NCBI RefSeq assembly: GCF_015832195.1
Contig: NC_052034.1
Span: 3,869,501-3,933,500 of the forward strand
Direction: 5' to 3'
DNA: 64,000 bases
Source: Motacilla alba alba
Lineage: Eukaryota; Chordata; Aves; Passeriformes; Motacillidae
Shown here: positions 46,701-59,700 of the stretch, one piece after another
Layout: every line of letters starts with the position of its first letter
How positions within the stretch are numbered: position 1 is the first letter of the stretch
The notes under the pieces: generated by a model
Told to the model about the DNA's origin: nothing
Seen by the model: only the letters and a program-made list of their open reading frames with translations
Databases searched by the model: none
Made by a program: the position numbers and the translations under genes

Positions 46701-49700
46701 AGAGTTCTAGGAAGTGCCATACTCTGAGCATTGGCTTCTGCAGCTCTGCTCTTCAGGTGGTTATTTATGCAAGGCACTAGCCAAAGGGAAAGGAGAGTTT
46801 TAACTGGATTAACCTCAAGAAGAGAGTGTGGGGATTTAGGGATTAAGGAACCAAAAGCAGCTAGCAATCAGTGACTTAAAATCTGCAGTAAGAGAGCCAG
46901 TCTCTATAGACAGGGAATACAGTCCTTTCTTACCTGCACAGCATTGAGATTGGCAGTGTTTTTACCTTTGAGATCTTGGAGAGGATGGTCTTAAGGATGC
47001 GGGGTTTGTGTAGGGTGTTTTCTCTGAAGACTTGTGTATTGATGGGAAACTATTCACAATTGGCAACTCTTTAAGAAAAAAACTGGTGAAGGACTGAGTG
47101 CTCAGATGAGATCTCAAACCTGGCACTAGGCAGGTTTGTTGGTGGCTTGCTCCAATATAATGAGAACATCTGGTTTCCATAGACTTGTAACTCTTGTAGC
47201 TTCATGCACTCCCCTTTTACACCTTCTACCCTTGCCTTTAAAGTGTTTCTGTCGTCCCATATATTTTTTTCCACTGATGCTGTTATGTATCCCCTGCAGG
47301 GAAAATCCTGCTAGATTACCGGATTGATAGAAAGATTTGGAGGCGCGGGGGAGATCAACAAAAACCTGTTACTAAGGAGACACGAGTTTTAGCATTGAGT
47401 CTCTAATGGCCAGTCTGCTGAAGGGGAAACAGATGGCACAAAGGAGGCTGGGATTATACAGACAAGTACCACAGGGCTGCAAATCTGATACATCCATTGA
47501 ACTTCCTGGGGTCAGGCAAATCCAGCCTTGTGCCAAGACTAGTGTGCTTCCTTTGCCTTTGGCACTGTGTTTGTGTCCTTCTGTTAAAGGCTGTTCTGGA
47601 CAGTGGGCTTCTGCCTCAAACATTCCTGCCCCGGGGAACAGCAAGGTTTGGCACAGAGTGAGGGCAGGTGCCTGTATGGAAGTGTGTCCCTTTTGACAGG
47701 TCAAGCTGTACCTGCTGCCAGTGGTTCTCCTTCCTGAGAGGGGGAAATAACCAAACATGACCCTGCGTTCTGTTTGAGTACAGCTTTTCTCCTGTTACTG
47801 ATGCACTCGTGTAGAAAAGTGACTTCTGTCCTGGGAGAATGGAAGGATGGATGGTAGCCACAGTTGCTCCTGGCTTTTGACACAGCCTGGCCTTTATTAC
47901 AATATAATGTTTCACAGAGGCTTGAATTTCAAGAGTGATGCTCCCAGCGGTGTTCCTCTTGCTGGGCTCCTGCTTCCCGGCTCCTGCCTGCTCCGGAGAG
48001 ACGTGACACGGCACTGCTGGTCTGGACAGAGCAGTGGGTAAATAAGCAAAGGCAGAATTCATCCTGGCTGAGGACAAACAGTGCTGGAGTCGTTTTTGCA
48101 AGAGGCTAATTAACATCTGGTTTTGTATTTAACTTTCAGGCTGGCTCTAGAGAGTGTTGCAGTAAACAGGACACTGATTCGTTAATAGTGGGAGAGTGCT
48201 AAATGACTACAGTGCTAGAATTAATAGCTTGACAGCATATCCTCTTCTCTTCTCTCCTCCCACAGCAATTTGGACTGATACCCAAATAAACAATAACAAA
48301 TAGATTTTTGGAGGAGCTGGCTGGGAGAAATAACAAAAGTCAAGGGGCACTCGTTATGCAACATTGTTCTGCTAGTATTTGACTCATCCAGAAAACCCTG
48401 TTCTACTCCCTAGCTTCATTTTCCTTTTTCTTTTTTTTGGTTCAGCCTCTGTGGAGGAGGTGTTGTATTTGCTGCCTTGCTTTTGGTCCCTCAGAAATTC
48501 CCTATACCCTTGGATCTCCAGTTGCTGTTGGCATGGAGTGCTGGAAGAGTGTAGGCAGAACCCTACTGCAGAGAAAGAGCGTGCGAGAGCCTATAAACCA
48601 GCTTGGGTCAGGCAGGAAAAGTGCTGTGGCTTTAATTCCAACCACATGAGACCAATACCTGGGTGTATTTTGTGAAGGAGTGAGTGAATCTGAGTCGTTT
48701 ATAAGCGTTTTGTCCCAGTTCTAGCAGTAGTCCCCTGCCAGAAGTGGGGCAGCTGGGAGGCTGCTGTGCACCCCGGGGATGGCGGATGTGAACAAGGAGT
48801 ACGCTCTGTACCTTGTGATTCTCTCTGCAGTGTCTTGCCAGGGAATATCTTCAGGCGTTCCTTTCCCTCTGCTCTCCACAGACTCTGCTTTGTGTCCTGC
48901 ATGCGCAGAAAGCTGTCCCAGCGATTCCTTTTGAAGTTTTGCCTGAAACACTTGGGGGTTTTTCCTTACCCAAACGGAGGCTAGAGGTGAAGGGATTTTG
49001 CTGCCAATTCCTGTTTTGATCTAGAGTCTAAACTCCTGCTGTTAAAGCTCTACCAGCCACTTCTGTTCTAGATATGTCACTGCAATAGAGCAGAGCCTCC
49101 CCGGCTGTGCTCCTGCTTGAATCCAGGGTTATGCAATAGCAGCCTGCGAGTGCCAACGCAGATGCTGCTGCATCCAGACACGCTGTACAATGTAGTTGCT
49201 TGGATACCCCCTTTTTTTTTTGTTATTTTTCTCACAAGTGCTAGGTGACAATTTGCAACTCATAATTGTAACGTTGAACACAGATTCAGGTTAAGCAACA
49301 TAAAGAATTAGAAATATTAATGATTTCCTCTCTGCTTTTTAAAGGTTGAGCATTGTGGAATTTGCAAAGATTGAGTGTTGCTCTGTTCTCTTTTCAGAGT
49401 CTTTATTTCATCTTCATAAGTGTTAAATAACTTCCCCCTTTGAGACTATCTTTCATCCAGAAAATCATCTCTTAATTATTGATGCAATATGCCAAGATCC
49501 CTGAGTGGCCTGGCTGCTGGTGCTTTTATTTCGGGTAGGTCACGAAGATTTCTGCGCTGCTCCTAATTCTCTGTGTTGTGTGTTCCTTACGTCAAGAGGA
49601 GATTTGACAGGGACTTGCAGGGATTGGATCTCAGAGGAGCTGAGTGGGTGAGAGTCTCCTGTAGCATTCTGGCAGGGAGAAGGATGCCTTTGTGTTACAG

Positions 49701-50526
49701 GCAGCCCCTGGGCCCTACAAGCTGCTGTGGGGTGAGGGTGCAGCTGAAGCACGTCTCAGGGATGGCTGCGTGTGCTTCAATCTGTGGAATTTGAGGCAAG
49801 CTGTCAAAATGAAAAAACTCTGCCTGGTTATGCTGCCGCTGACCAGGAATTCGACTTTTAACCAGAGGGCTGTTCTTGCACAGCTTCATTTTATGGACAC
49901 AGCTATGACATAAGTAGCAGTGGTATCCAAATATCTCTATTCTTGTTCCATTATAGGAATAATATATTCCATGTATGTTGCAGGTGGATCAGCATTGTTT
50001 TAGTGACCCTACTGTACATTCTGGAAGAGTCAAAGCTCTGGAGTTACAACTTCATTGGAGCCCTAGAATAACTCCCTGATTTTTAATTGAGATAACTCCT
50101 GCAGGGATACAAATGAGTGTGCACCAAGGTAAACTAGATGCTAACAGGAAGATGGCTGATTGCAAGACAAAGACCCTTCCCTTTGCCGTGTACCTCCCTT
50201 CCTTCCACCCTCCTCCTCCTAAAATAGCCTTTCAGCATGAGTGAAAACCAAATATTTTCCTCTCTTAAAAACACTTCTAAATGCTTGTTTGTGTCAATGG
50301 GAAAGTAATTTAACCCAGAAGCTGGTGCTGTGCATCTGCTGTGTCTGATCTATGTCCTTATTCCTTGTAAGGCATTCCTATTGCTCATGGATGGTAAAAG
50401 AGTATCAGCTGCAGTTCCAGGTTCCCAGCTTCCCTGCGTATGGCTCATTAGCCAGTTTGCTTTTCAGGCTCCTTCAATCTTGTTTAATTCTAGCTGCCAT
50501 GTTTTTAATGCAGCAGTTGAGGAGAG

Positions 50527-50542
50527 TCTCTCTCTCTCTCTC
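50527..50542. repeat. Short (TC)8 repeat
   Basis: An uninterrupted TCTCTCTC run of 16 bases within GGAGAG...ACTCC context. Too short to be more than a minor microsatellite. Confidence 0.85.
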
Positions 50543-50903
50543 ACTCCAGCTGGAAACAGGCCCAGCTTCTGAGGTGAAGGTGTCAGCCCTGTGGGTGAGG
50601 AGGTGCATGGCCAGGGCTGCTCTGGGAGCTCTGGAGGGCATTGGGACGTTGAGTAAGGTCTGTGTTTTAACAGCCAGTGACTGGAGAGGGTCTGAGGTGT
50701 GAATGTCCATCGTGCTTAATTGCAGAGGGACAATTTCGTGCATGTAAATGTGTCAGCCTGCATGAGTGGCTGCTCGTTGTGGTAACCTGTGGAGCTGGGA
50801 TTTCATTTTAATCACAGACTGTTGGCTGTGTAGAAGCCCTGCCCTGAGATTCACCAGTGTACACATGCATATCTTTGACTTGCTCTTAGTCAAACTATAC
50901 CCT

Positions 50904-50914
50904 TGACGTCAGCA
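50904..50914. promoter_or_regulatory. Perfect CRE with half-MARE extension
   Basis: TGACGTCAGCA contains the full palindromic CRE (TGACGTCA) and the GCA extension of a CRE-type MAF site. CpG is rare in this intron, so an intact CRE is slightly unexpected. Activity is unknown. Confidence 0.35.
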
Positions 50915-53900
50915 ACAGTTTCCAGTATGAAAACTGGAGTTCCAGTGCCTGTGTTTATACAGCCAGCTCGTCTTCTCACACTTGGCCCATTACCATAAGC
51001 ATTTGTTAGTGTTCTAGGGAAACAAATGCCCCTAGATTCTAAGATTTCCAGTTGACAGTGTCATTAGCTTTGCCTAAAGAAGATTAAGCAGGTACCTTTA
51101 GGGTTCTAATAGACATTAAATCCAGCAAAGCATCATAATTACATTAAATACCTGTCTTTTCTGTCATACTTGCAGGGTGCTGAAGGGCCTTCTGAAAGTC
51201 AGGGGGAAGATCTATTCAGGGAGACCATAGTTCTGCTGGGTTTTTTCCCTTAATGTCTGTAAGTGGCTTGAGATGATGTGCTACTACACAGTTTTAGAGA
51301 GAGAAATTATATTAATACACATTGGATGTAGGGATATATAAAGTGAATATGTATCCGCAATGTATGGGGATTTTTTCCTTCCCCTTAGGTGGGTCTCTCA
51401 TTAAGGCAAAAGCTGTTATACTCCTCATCAGGCAGGCTGATTTCACTGCAGAAATTCAGTTGACAGTAATCTGCTTTTTAATCTGTTCTTGTGGTGTAGT
51501 GTAGCAGGCTGTGTCACACTGTATTTCTCATCCTAACTCTTGTTGTACCAGTTGAAGGCTTGTAATTTTTGTCTTGAAGTGTCTGAGTTTTAGTTCTGCA
51601 GTTTTTAGTGAGTGCTAATCTAAACAAGGTTTGCATAAATCTCTTTGCTCCAGCGGGAAGATGAAAGCTTTGATAAGGAACTTGTTTTTTTCTCTCTCCC
51701 AAGCAGGAGCACAATGTCTTTGACCTAAATATACCAATTACTGACATAGCAAAGTGATACAGAAAACAATCTAGAAGGAATGCCAACCTCTGAATGAACA
51801 CTTGGCTGCAGAAAGCTACTGCTTATGTGGAACCTCAAGTCCAGAAGACGTGAGGAGGAAAACAGCATTCATTCAAAACATTTCATGCAAATAGGGAGGG
51901 GTGAGAGAGCAAGGGCTGGAGAAATGCTTCTTTATCCCTTATCCCTATGGCTCGGGAGGGGTAAAAGCTCTATGCAAAACACAGTGCAGTTCTCCCCTTT
52001 CTCATTTGTGGCCTGGTTTGCTCAGCTTTTTGAAGAACTTTCATGTCAAATTTAAAGGCTTCCTGGTAGCAGCTTCTACTTTAAAATGTGTTTGATGGCA
52101 GATAGAAGTATTTCAAAAAGTAGCAGTAAGCTTCCTCTCTATAGCATGCTGGGTGGCTTTATGAATTAGTTTCATAATTTTTATTCATGATTAAGGTTAA
52201 CCACCTCCAGAGGCCGATGGAGTCTGAAGTGAACTGGTTTTCAGTTCAGCTTTGAGACCTATCCTCTATTAGTGACTACTTGCACATTGCAACCACACTG
52301 ATGGTTTCCAAAATACACTGAGTAAATTGGTTCACACAAACTGCCACAGATTTCTGGTTCTCCATGTTGCAGCTGTGGAGTTTGCAGACTCTGGATGCCC
52401 ATTTTTTTGGTGGCCAAGTGACCCTTTTTAGTACCAAACTGCTGCTAGACATGGTCAGACTGGAAGTGGTACCTGGTACGGTTCTGCATCTCCCCTCAAA
52501 CCCCAGTGATTTTGTGTGCAGTCTTGGGCTTCTTGCAAGAAAAAAGGGAACCTTTTATCAACCCAGGTTTTGGAGTCAGCCCTTGTTTCGTTTTCCCAGG
52601 CAGTGTTGTTGCTGGCACTTCAGCCATACTGCAAATGCAGCATGTGTGGGCTTTTTGCTCACACAGTTTATTTAAGAGATTGATACAACTCAGACTACTG
52701 CAGAAAAGTCCCTCTGCTACAGAAATGTGTAATAGATATTTGGCAGTGCGACTCAAACATTTGTCTTGCTTTGTTCCAGCAGATGATTTGAGATTATTGA
52801 TAGGACCAGCTTTGTGCACTGTCTGCTGTTGAACAGGAATCTATCAAATATTTCATCTTGGAAGGCATTGAACTTCAGTTCCGTGTGATGTCCACGCACA
52901 GATCGTCATCCTTTGGACTTCATAAGCTTCCACTGCGTTGCTTCTTTGGGCACCTGGTGCCAGTTCCGTGCAGGTGTTGGGTACCCCAGGGCATGTCCAC
53001 TGTCACCACGTGTCTGTGTCAGGAGTTGAGTTCTCCCCTGAGGAATGTGATCGCCAGTGGATGCTCTTATCTCTGTGTGCCTTGTGTTGCATTAGAGGAG
53101 AGGCTGTGGCTGCAGCAGTGGCACCCTCTGCAAGACTTGACCAGACTGGGTTATCCATGTGTTGGGAAATAGTTGTGGGAGGGTGGCTTTTGTACTGACT
53201 TGCTTAATATTTGCTGGCACACGAGGAGAGCTCCCGTATGGAGAAGCGTGCAGTGCTCTGTGTGGCTGCAGCCCCCACAAAGGGACACTGGGACACTGGT
53301 GGGTGCTGTGAAAGGAGCATTGGCATGGTTTAAGGACTGGGTCAGTGCCTGGTTGCACAGCCTCTGATTTGACTGAAGCAGCTGCCTTCTTCCCAGGAGA
53401 GGTCATGTTCAGCTCAGAGACGCTTAGTGTGTGTCTGAGCAACTGGGTGGGATGTAGGCAGGGAAAGAGTAGGCAGGGAGGTGGGAGACTGCTCACTTAA
53501 TTACAGTCCTTTGCTCTGTAGTTCCTCCTTTGAGACTGAGTCCAAAGCTGTCCACATGGTGGACGTTTGACCATGTTAAATGAAAAGCCCCTCTGATGTC
53601 ATGGATACATCTGAATGTTGCTGTGGGTTAATTAAATTGACTAATATTCTGTAGTGTCTGAAGTGTTCACCTCACAGCTACAAGTAACACGTTGACTTAT
53701 GGGGTGAAAACTCTAAATTGTTGGTGCTCTCTTGATATTTGCTGGCTGTGACCACTCACTCCTGATAAAAACACTTCCCAGGCATTGTCTATACAGTCAG
53801 GTATGTTGGCATAAAATCATACTTAGCCAGCAGTTATTAAATGGGAATCCTTTTAAGCTTTGAAAGATGTTTTTTTAGGGTGTAGTCTGTGTGAAATGTT

Positions 53901-54714
53901 CCTTGGTTAATAGAAATGTAGTGATTATTAGGCGCATGACTTAGGCTAATAATCGTATCTTACAGTGCAGGAACTTGCTGTGATGTTCCTGATGTTAAAT
54001 CCAAGCAGACAGCTCCAGTCCCTGTACGTAAGAGTGGAGATTGAATCTTGTTTATCATTACATCAGTCTGCAAAAAGGAGATTTATAAGAGCAGAATTAT
54101 TTGCGTGACATGGAGTGACTCCCATTGTATAGAACAGAACAGCACTCCAAAATTTCTCTCCTCTCCCTTGCCCTTTTGATGACAGATAGTTGGCAGTGGA
54201 TCAAAGCACAAACAGGATTAATGTTTTGCATATTCTGTCCTACATGGCCTGAAAGGAGCAGGGATGGAATTTTTCATCTTTCACTTTAAACTGCATTTAA
54301 TATCGTGGCCTAGTTTAGAGCTATGCGACTCATTCCTTCCATTTCCCCTGAGGCCTCTGTTTCTGGTCAAGGAAAGCAGGGCATGACTCCCTCTGGAGCT
54401 CATCAGTGCTGCTCAGCTTCCTCCTCTGTGCAGCCTGGTGGAGGAGGCTGGTTTGAGGCTGGAGCAATCCAACATCAGGAATCTCCAAGGAGCATTTGTG
54501 GCAGCTGCCATTTCTTTGGTCTGTCTCTGTGGTCACATCACGGGTGCTGCAAGGAACCCAGAGCTGGGGCAGCATCCAAAGTTCTCGTCCCCACCTGTGC
54601 AAAGGCAGCTGTGAAAGCTGGAGTGGTGTCACACCTCCAAATGGCTGCATTTGCTTTCCAAGGATGCTGTCCGAGCATGTTCCTTCTCAAAGATGTCCTC
54701 AGAAAGGAGTGTTG

Positions 54715-55010
54715 GAGCCGCGTCCTGGCTGATGAATTGTTGTCCTGGCAGCAATACTTCTTCGCCTTTGGAAACAGGCTGGAAATGGCGAGGAAGCGTG
54801 GAGGTGCTGCTTGTGGGGCCGTGTCAGTGCTGGAGCCGTGTCCCCTTGGAGCGTGTTCCTCCCGGGAGCGGCACCTGAGCGGGCACATCGCTGTCCTGCC
54901 CTCCCCTCTAGCGGGGAGAAGCGTCCCTGCAGCCGCCCGGGCTCCCCTCGGGCATCGGGGCATGTTGTGTGGCTGCAGCCGTTTGGAGTGGAATCTGTGA
55001 AACGCGGGAG
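54715..55010. other. CpG-rich patch with long open frames on both strands
   Basis: CpG density rises sharply here (for example CTCCCGGGAGCGGCACC and CAGCCGCCCGGGCTCC). Open frames cross it on the plus strand (54323-55000, 225 codons) and minus strand (55227-54538, 229 codons). I recognise no protein in either. The compositions are biased as expected from GC-rich noncoding DNA, so neither is called a gene. Confidence 0.45.
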
Positions 55011-56657
55011 CCTTGGCTGTATCTTCTTGGACGCTCTCTGTCCATGGATGCATTTGCAGAAGGATGGGGTGAGGGTGGTTCAGATACCTGAATCTGACCG
55101 CTCTGTTAATCCAGGACAAAACATGAGGTCCAGGGAAGAAGTAAGCTGCTGGCTGGTCAGAGCTGCTGATGAGGAGGAGGCTGCTGAGGGTTAGTTTTGT
55201 TCCAGACAGCATCCCAGGTACTGGCAATGCGTCTCTTGCTCAAATCACACTTGTCTACAGTTCTGTTTTCATAGTCAGTTATATTCTGAGTGAATGTGCT
55301 CCTCACACAAACCTGCTACATCTATGTCTGGTACCAAAGAGCTGTAAGAGTTTCAGCAGAGACAGATGGTGATTAATTGGGCTGTGTCTGGCCTCCTCCA
55401 CACTGAGCTCCTTAGGGTTGAATTTTGAGGGGAGCTAAGATAATGATCTACATATTTCAGGATCTTCTCCTGTCATTTGTGGGACTTTTGGCTATGGCAG
55501 ACCAGGCTTGCCAATTGCTGTGACGAGGATTTTTCTTGGCAGGTAGAAATGGCTGTTCATTATAACACTAAAAATGTTTGCATAGCTTGAGTTCCTGGGC
55601 AGCACAAACGACACTTCAAGGGCTCTTTCAGTTGTTTTGCCTTACTGTGGAGTTTGAGGAACTTGTTCTCTTGCTAAATACACAATTTTTATTCAAAAAC
55701 CCCATCGTGTCTTTAGCAATTCTACATGTAATGAAACATCTTCCCCTCCCTCTTGACCTCTTTCTCTTACTCCCCCCAGTCAACTTCTTGTAAACCCACA
55801 GGGAACTCAATTGGAACTTATGTTCTGGCAGGATTGCCAAAGGAGACCTGCAGGAGGGAAGCTCAGAGCAACCAAGAACAAAATTACCTTTTTCCTTTCT
55901 CTGTCTGAACTCTGGTTTTCATGGGATGCCCCTGCCCTGACAAAACCCTTGGTATGTTTTAAAATGCTTTTTCCCTGTGGACCTGCTCAAACATAGTAAG
56001 TTGTCACTAATAGAACAGATACTGCACCCTGTCTCCAGTGCCTGGCAGGGTGTATGTAAATGTACTGTGAAGCAGAATTAATTGCTGAGATCTCTCTGCT
56101 GAGGTATTGCTTTGGGCTGTAGTAGGTAGGCCTAGTAAAATTCCACAGCACATTAGAGATTGTGCATATTAATATCTCATCTAATGCAGTGTAATATGTC
56201 AAATTTCTCCTTCCTGGTCATATCTGTGCTCACACAGTCTGATGTGTCAGGTTTATTACATGCTGGTTTTGTGGATTTTTACACTTGCCTGCTGACTGGA
56301 CTATGAATTAATATGATCTCCATAAAGGTAATAAAAACTCAGAGATTTTTGCCCAGAAGTGAACTATGTGTTTGGCTCTTGGCCTGCCATATTTGGCAGG
56401 GGTCACTGTAAGTCCATGCAAAAGCATGCAAAATCCTGCAGGGGCAAAAATTCCTGTAACGTTGAGTTTTGAAAAGGCTTTTGAGAGAACATGAAGTGAC
56501 AGCTGAGCAGAAAGTGAGTTCCTCTCTAGTGACAGCTGCATGCAGGAGCAGGGAGAGTTCCCCTTGCCTTACACAATCAAACCAGTGAAATGCAAGCCTC
56601 TGCTTTCTGCATGTTTTAAAAGATATTAACGTTTCTCTCCTTTCCTTGTGTTTGCAG

Positions 56658-56701
56658 GAGGCAGACAGCGGGGAAGAAGAATGCCGGTCCCAGCCCAGAA
56701 G
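56658..56701 (+). CDS. SSH2: SSH2 coding exon 2 (residues 22-35 plus 2 nt)
   Basis: The acceptor is TTCCTTGTGTTTGCAG and the donor AGAAG|GTAAGA. It encodes EADSGEEECRSQPR plus AG of a split codon, expected to be Ser. Phase 0 in and phase 2 out. The peptide is essentially identical to the mammalian SSH2 sequence directly after the first exon, which makes this 44-nt exon certain although it is very short. The next expected segment (SISESFLTVKG-like) was not found up to 64 kb, so intron 2 is longer than 7.3 kb. Confidence 0.93.
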
Positions 56702-59700
56702 GTAAGATTGTCACTCGGGGCTCACAGGAGTCCTCGAGGATGCCTGGCTGTGTGGAATGTTCCACAGGGCTTTTGCTGTTCCTCTGGCATGTCCTGCAAA
56801 CACCCATCACTTTCTGCCTGTTGTTGATGTTGCACAACCATCTTAAATGAGCCTTACTGAAAAATGGGTTCTAGTAAAGGGTTTGCTGCAGCAGGAAATG
56901 GGAAGAGTCAGGCTGCACACTAAAAAATAAATATGGAGAACAGTTGGCAAAGATGTCAGAGAATATATTCTCCAAACTGCTGTTTCTGTAGCTCCCTCCA
57001 GTGTCCTGTGTGGCTTCTCAGGATTTAGTCCACCAGCAGAGTATTCTGAGAGGCATAACCAGACTAATAAACTCTTGTTCTCTGGTTAAAAAGTCCCTGT
57101 TGCCATCAGGGGTGATCCTGATCCATACCAGCACCTGCTGCTTAAATAGCACGTTGAGGATTTGTGGATATTTGCTGCTGATGCAGGTAGTCAAATTTAT
57201 TCTCAAAAATTAGGAGACACTGAGAATTTGCAGGGTTGGTGGTTTTTTTTTTGTTTGTTTAATTGGGATTGTTTTGCAGCGAGGTGTTCACTTCTTGTAA
57301 AGGTGGATTTCAGTTGCCTCAGGAAGAGCTTTTTTTGGTTAATATTATTTGCTGAAAAATAAACATTGAAACTCAGCTGATTGAATGGTGACAAGTAATG
57401 GTGATTTTTATAATGTAGGTATTGTCTGCAGGGTAAGACTTCTTTGGGTCTTGTAAGCTTTATCTCCTTTCCTCTATGCCATCAAAAAATTATTTCAGAT
57501 GAACCTAATAAAAGCAAAAATTGTATCTATCAGGTGACTTCTCCAATTGCAGGAACACTTTTTAGGCTTAAAATGTTGCAGCCAGATTATGTGAAAGGCT
57601 TCAGATTCCCTCCAGAGGGAGTAAAGGGGAAGTGAAGGTGAAGTGGTTCTCCCTTTATGAGCTCTCTGACTGTTACAGTTCTTTGCTTAATGGTGTTTGT
57701 GTGAGTAGGTAGCCACAGAAGCCATAATATCTGGCATTTAAACTACTTGAACGAGATCTGGGCTTTGTGTTTTGGGGCCAGCTTGGATGAATCTGCAAAA
57801 GTAAAAGCTGTCTTGGTTGCACATTCCCATGATTTCACTGTAGTTCTGTGATTCTGTGGCTCAGGGAAGGTGACTGCCCTGTTTACTTCGGTCTTCTAGC
57901 CCTAAATGAAGATTTAAGAATTGCTGTTTCTTCATTTTACAGCTTTCATGAGCGAGAGGAAAGCTGGAAAGCACAATTCCCGAAGGCTCAAAGTGAACTC
58001 AGCTAAACTCCAATTTTTCATTTTACTCTTGGCCTTCCAGCAGTCACAAGATCAACTCATGACTTGATCTCAGTATACATAATGTATTGGAAGGGATGGG
58101 AGGTATTTCATTGTTGTGGGCACTTAGCAACCATTGTAGGTTAGGTCTGAAATGAGCATTTTTTTTAATATATTTGAAATAACTTCCTGGGGTAGGAAAT
58201 GACAACCTGCTGTTGATGTGGTGATCTGAGCTCTGTGACTCCTGTTACTGGGGTCACAGAGCTAACTAAAACCAAACTGCTTCTGGGGAAAAACAAGGGG
58301 GTGGGTGTTAAATGTGTTTGATTACAGTAGGATAAAAATAATAGAGTCAAATGGGGTAAGTAGTGAACCTGGAGTCCTGCTGTGGAGGAGCAGCAGATGT
58401 CCATAAACACTTCCTGAGCATATCTAATCCCCAGTTTTCACAAGAACATAGCAAGTAGCAGCTATTAAAAATCCAGGCAGTAAAAAGGCTACAGATTGAG
58501 TTTGGCTTAAAAGGAAAAGTGTGTTTCCAGCTGCAGTGTCACTCAGGTAGTGCTCTGCAGTAGCCTGACATTCCTCACTGCCTGCCTGGGCATGGCCCGG
58601 TTCTCCTGAGGCTTCTTTCAGGTGACCTGGCTGCAGCTCCAGGCAGTGGTCAGTGTTTGGGGTGGGATTTTTTTTTGCTGTTTGTAAAATTCTTCTGGTG
58701 AGGAGACCTTTTGTCTCCTGCGGTCATGGAAAATGTGTTCATGTGCTACCTCAGCGTGTCAGGCGTCAGGCATGTCCAAACTCATCCTGGTCACTGGACA
58801 CTGAAGCCAGGAGTACTGTGGGAGGACTAAATGTGTGTTTGCATAAACAAAATAACTTTTCAAAGGTTATTAAATATGATCTTAGAGCACAAAGGTGTTA
58901 ATGCTAAGCATAAGCACATGGACTTGTTTAGTGTCAGAAGATTTTTGCAGTGGTCAGTCTTGACAATCACTGGGTAGAGCCTTCACTTCCATTCCTGTGT
59001 CCTCACGTCTCCGCACAGCCTGGGGATTGCTGTCTCAGAAGAAATGTTACACTCAGATCCAGCTCAACAGCACTGCTAATCCTGTGGTTAGCAAAATCTA
59101 GATAGCTTCTTGTGTTGGGTTTCTGCTGTTTATCTTTCCTCCCTGATGAGGTATGGGATATATACTGAGGTGAGGGGAACATGGAGGAAAGCCTGGCAGC
59201 AGGACTGCACGAGGGACAGTGTTTGTTGAGCAGAGACTGTGAAGAGCAGCAGACTGAAATGTCCTCCAAAGAGGCAGAGAAATAAGTTACAAACAGAAGC
59301 TTAAACTTGTAAGTGATCACCATACTTAAACAAAATGATCTGTGTGTTTGCTGACGTGTGCTTTTTTAATCTAACACCAGAGGGGCCTGTGGTTGCCTGG
59401 GTCTCACAGAGAAGGGAGAACTGTGTGAAAATGCTGTTTAAACATAAACCTGCTCGACTAAGCATTCAAATGACCTGACAAGTCTGCACTCGACAGCACC
59501 ATCGTGGACTGAGGAGCTTTCTGCTTTGGGAATTAGCAGAATCTGCTTAAACTTTTGTCCAAAAGATGGAAAGAGATATCAGAGTGCAGAAAGAGAGTTC
59601 CTGTGTGCTCTGCAGTCATCTTTGGAAGGTGCTTGAAATGGCATTTCCTGTCCAACTCTTTTGTGTTGATGCAAAGAGGAATGATTTGTTTTCCTGCTGA

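Larger units (their letters stand above)
45001..56657 (+). other. SSH2: SSH2 intron 1, distal half
   Basis: It is somewhat more GC-rich than the proximal half between about 45.4 and 48.1 kb and at 54.3-55.2 kb. It has a short TC repeat at 50527-50542 and a perfect CRE at 50904. The CpG-rich patch at 54.7-55.0 kb is listed separately. No exon was recognised before 56658. Confidence 0.6.

Noticed and set aside
45499..48116. Several 90-170-codon frames on both strands in SSH2 intron 1
   Set aside because: There are no conserved motifs, no consistent splice sites, and compositions typical of translated intron. Treated as chance.
57943..58010. Possible SSH2 exon 3 or alternative terminal exon after the strong acceptor TTCTTCATTTTACAG
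   Set aside because: In the correct phase it reads 20 codons and stops, does not match the expected SSH2 exon 3 peptide, has no good donor, and I saw no poly(A) signal close by.
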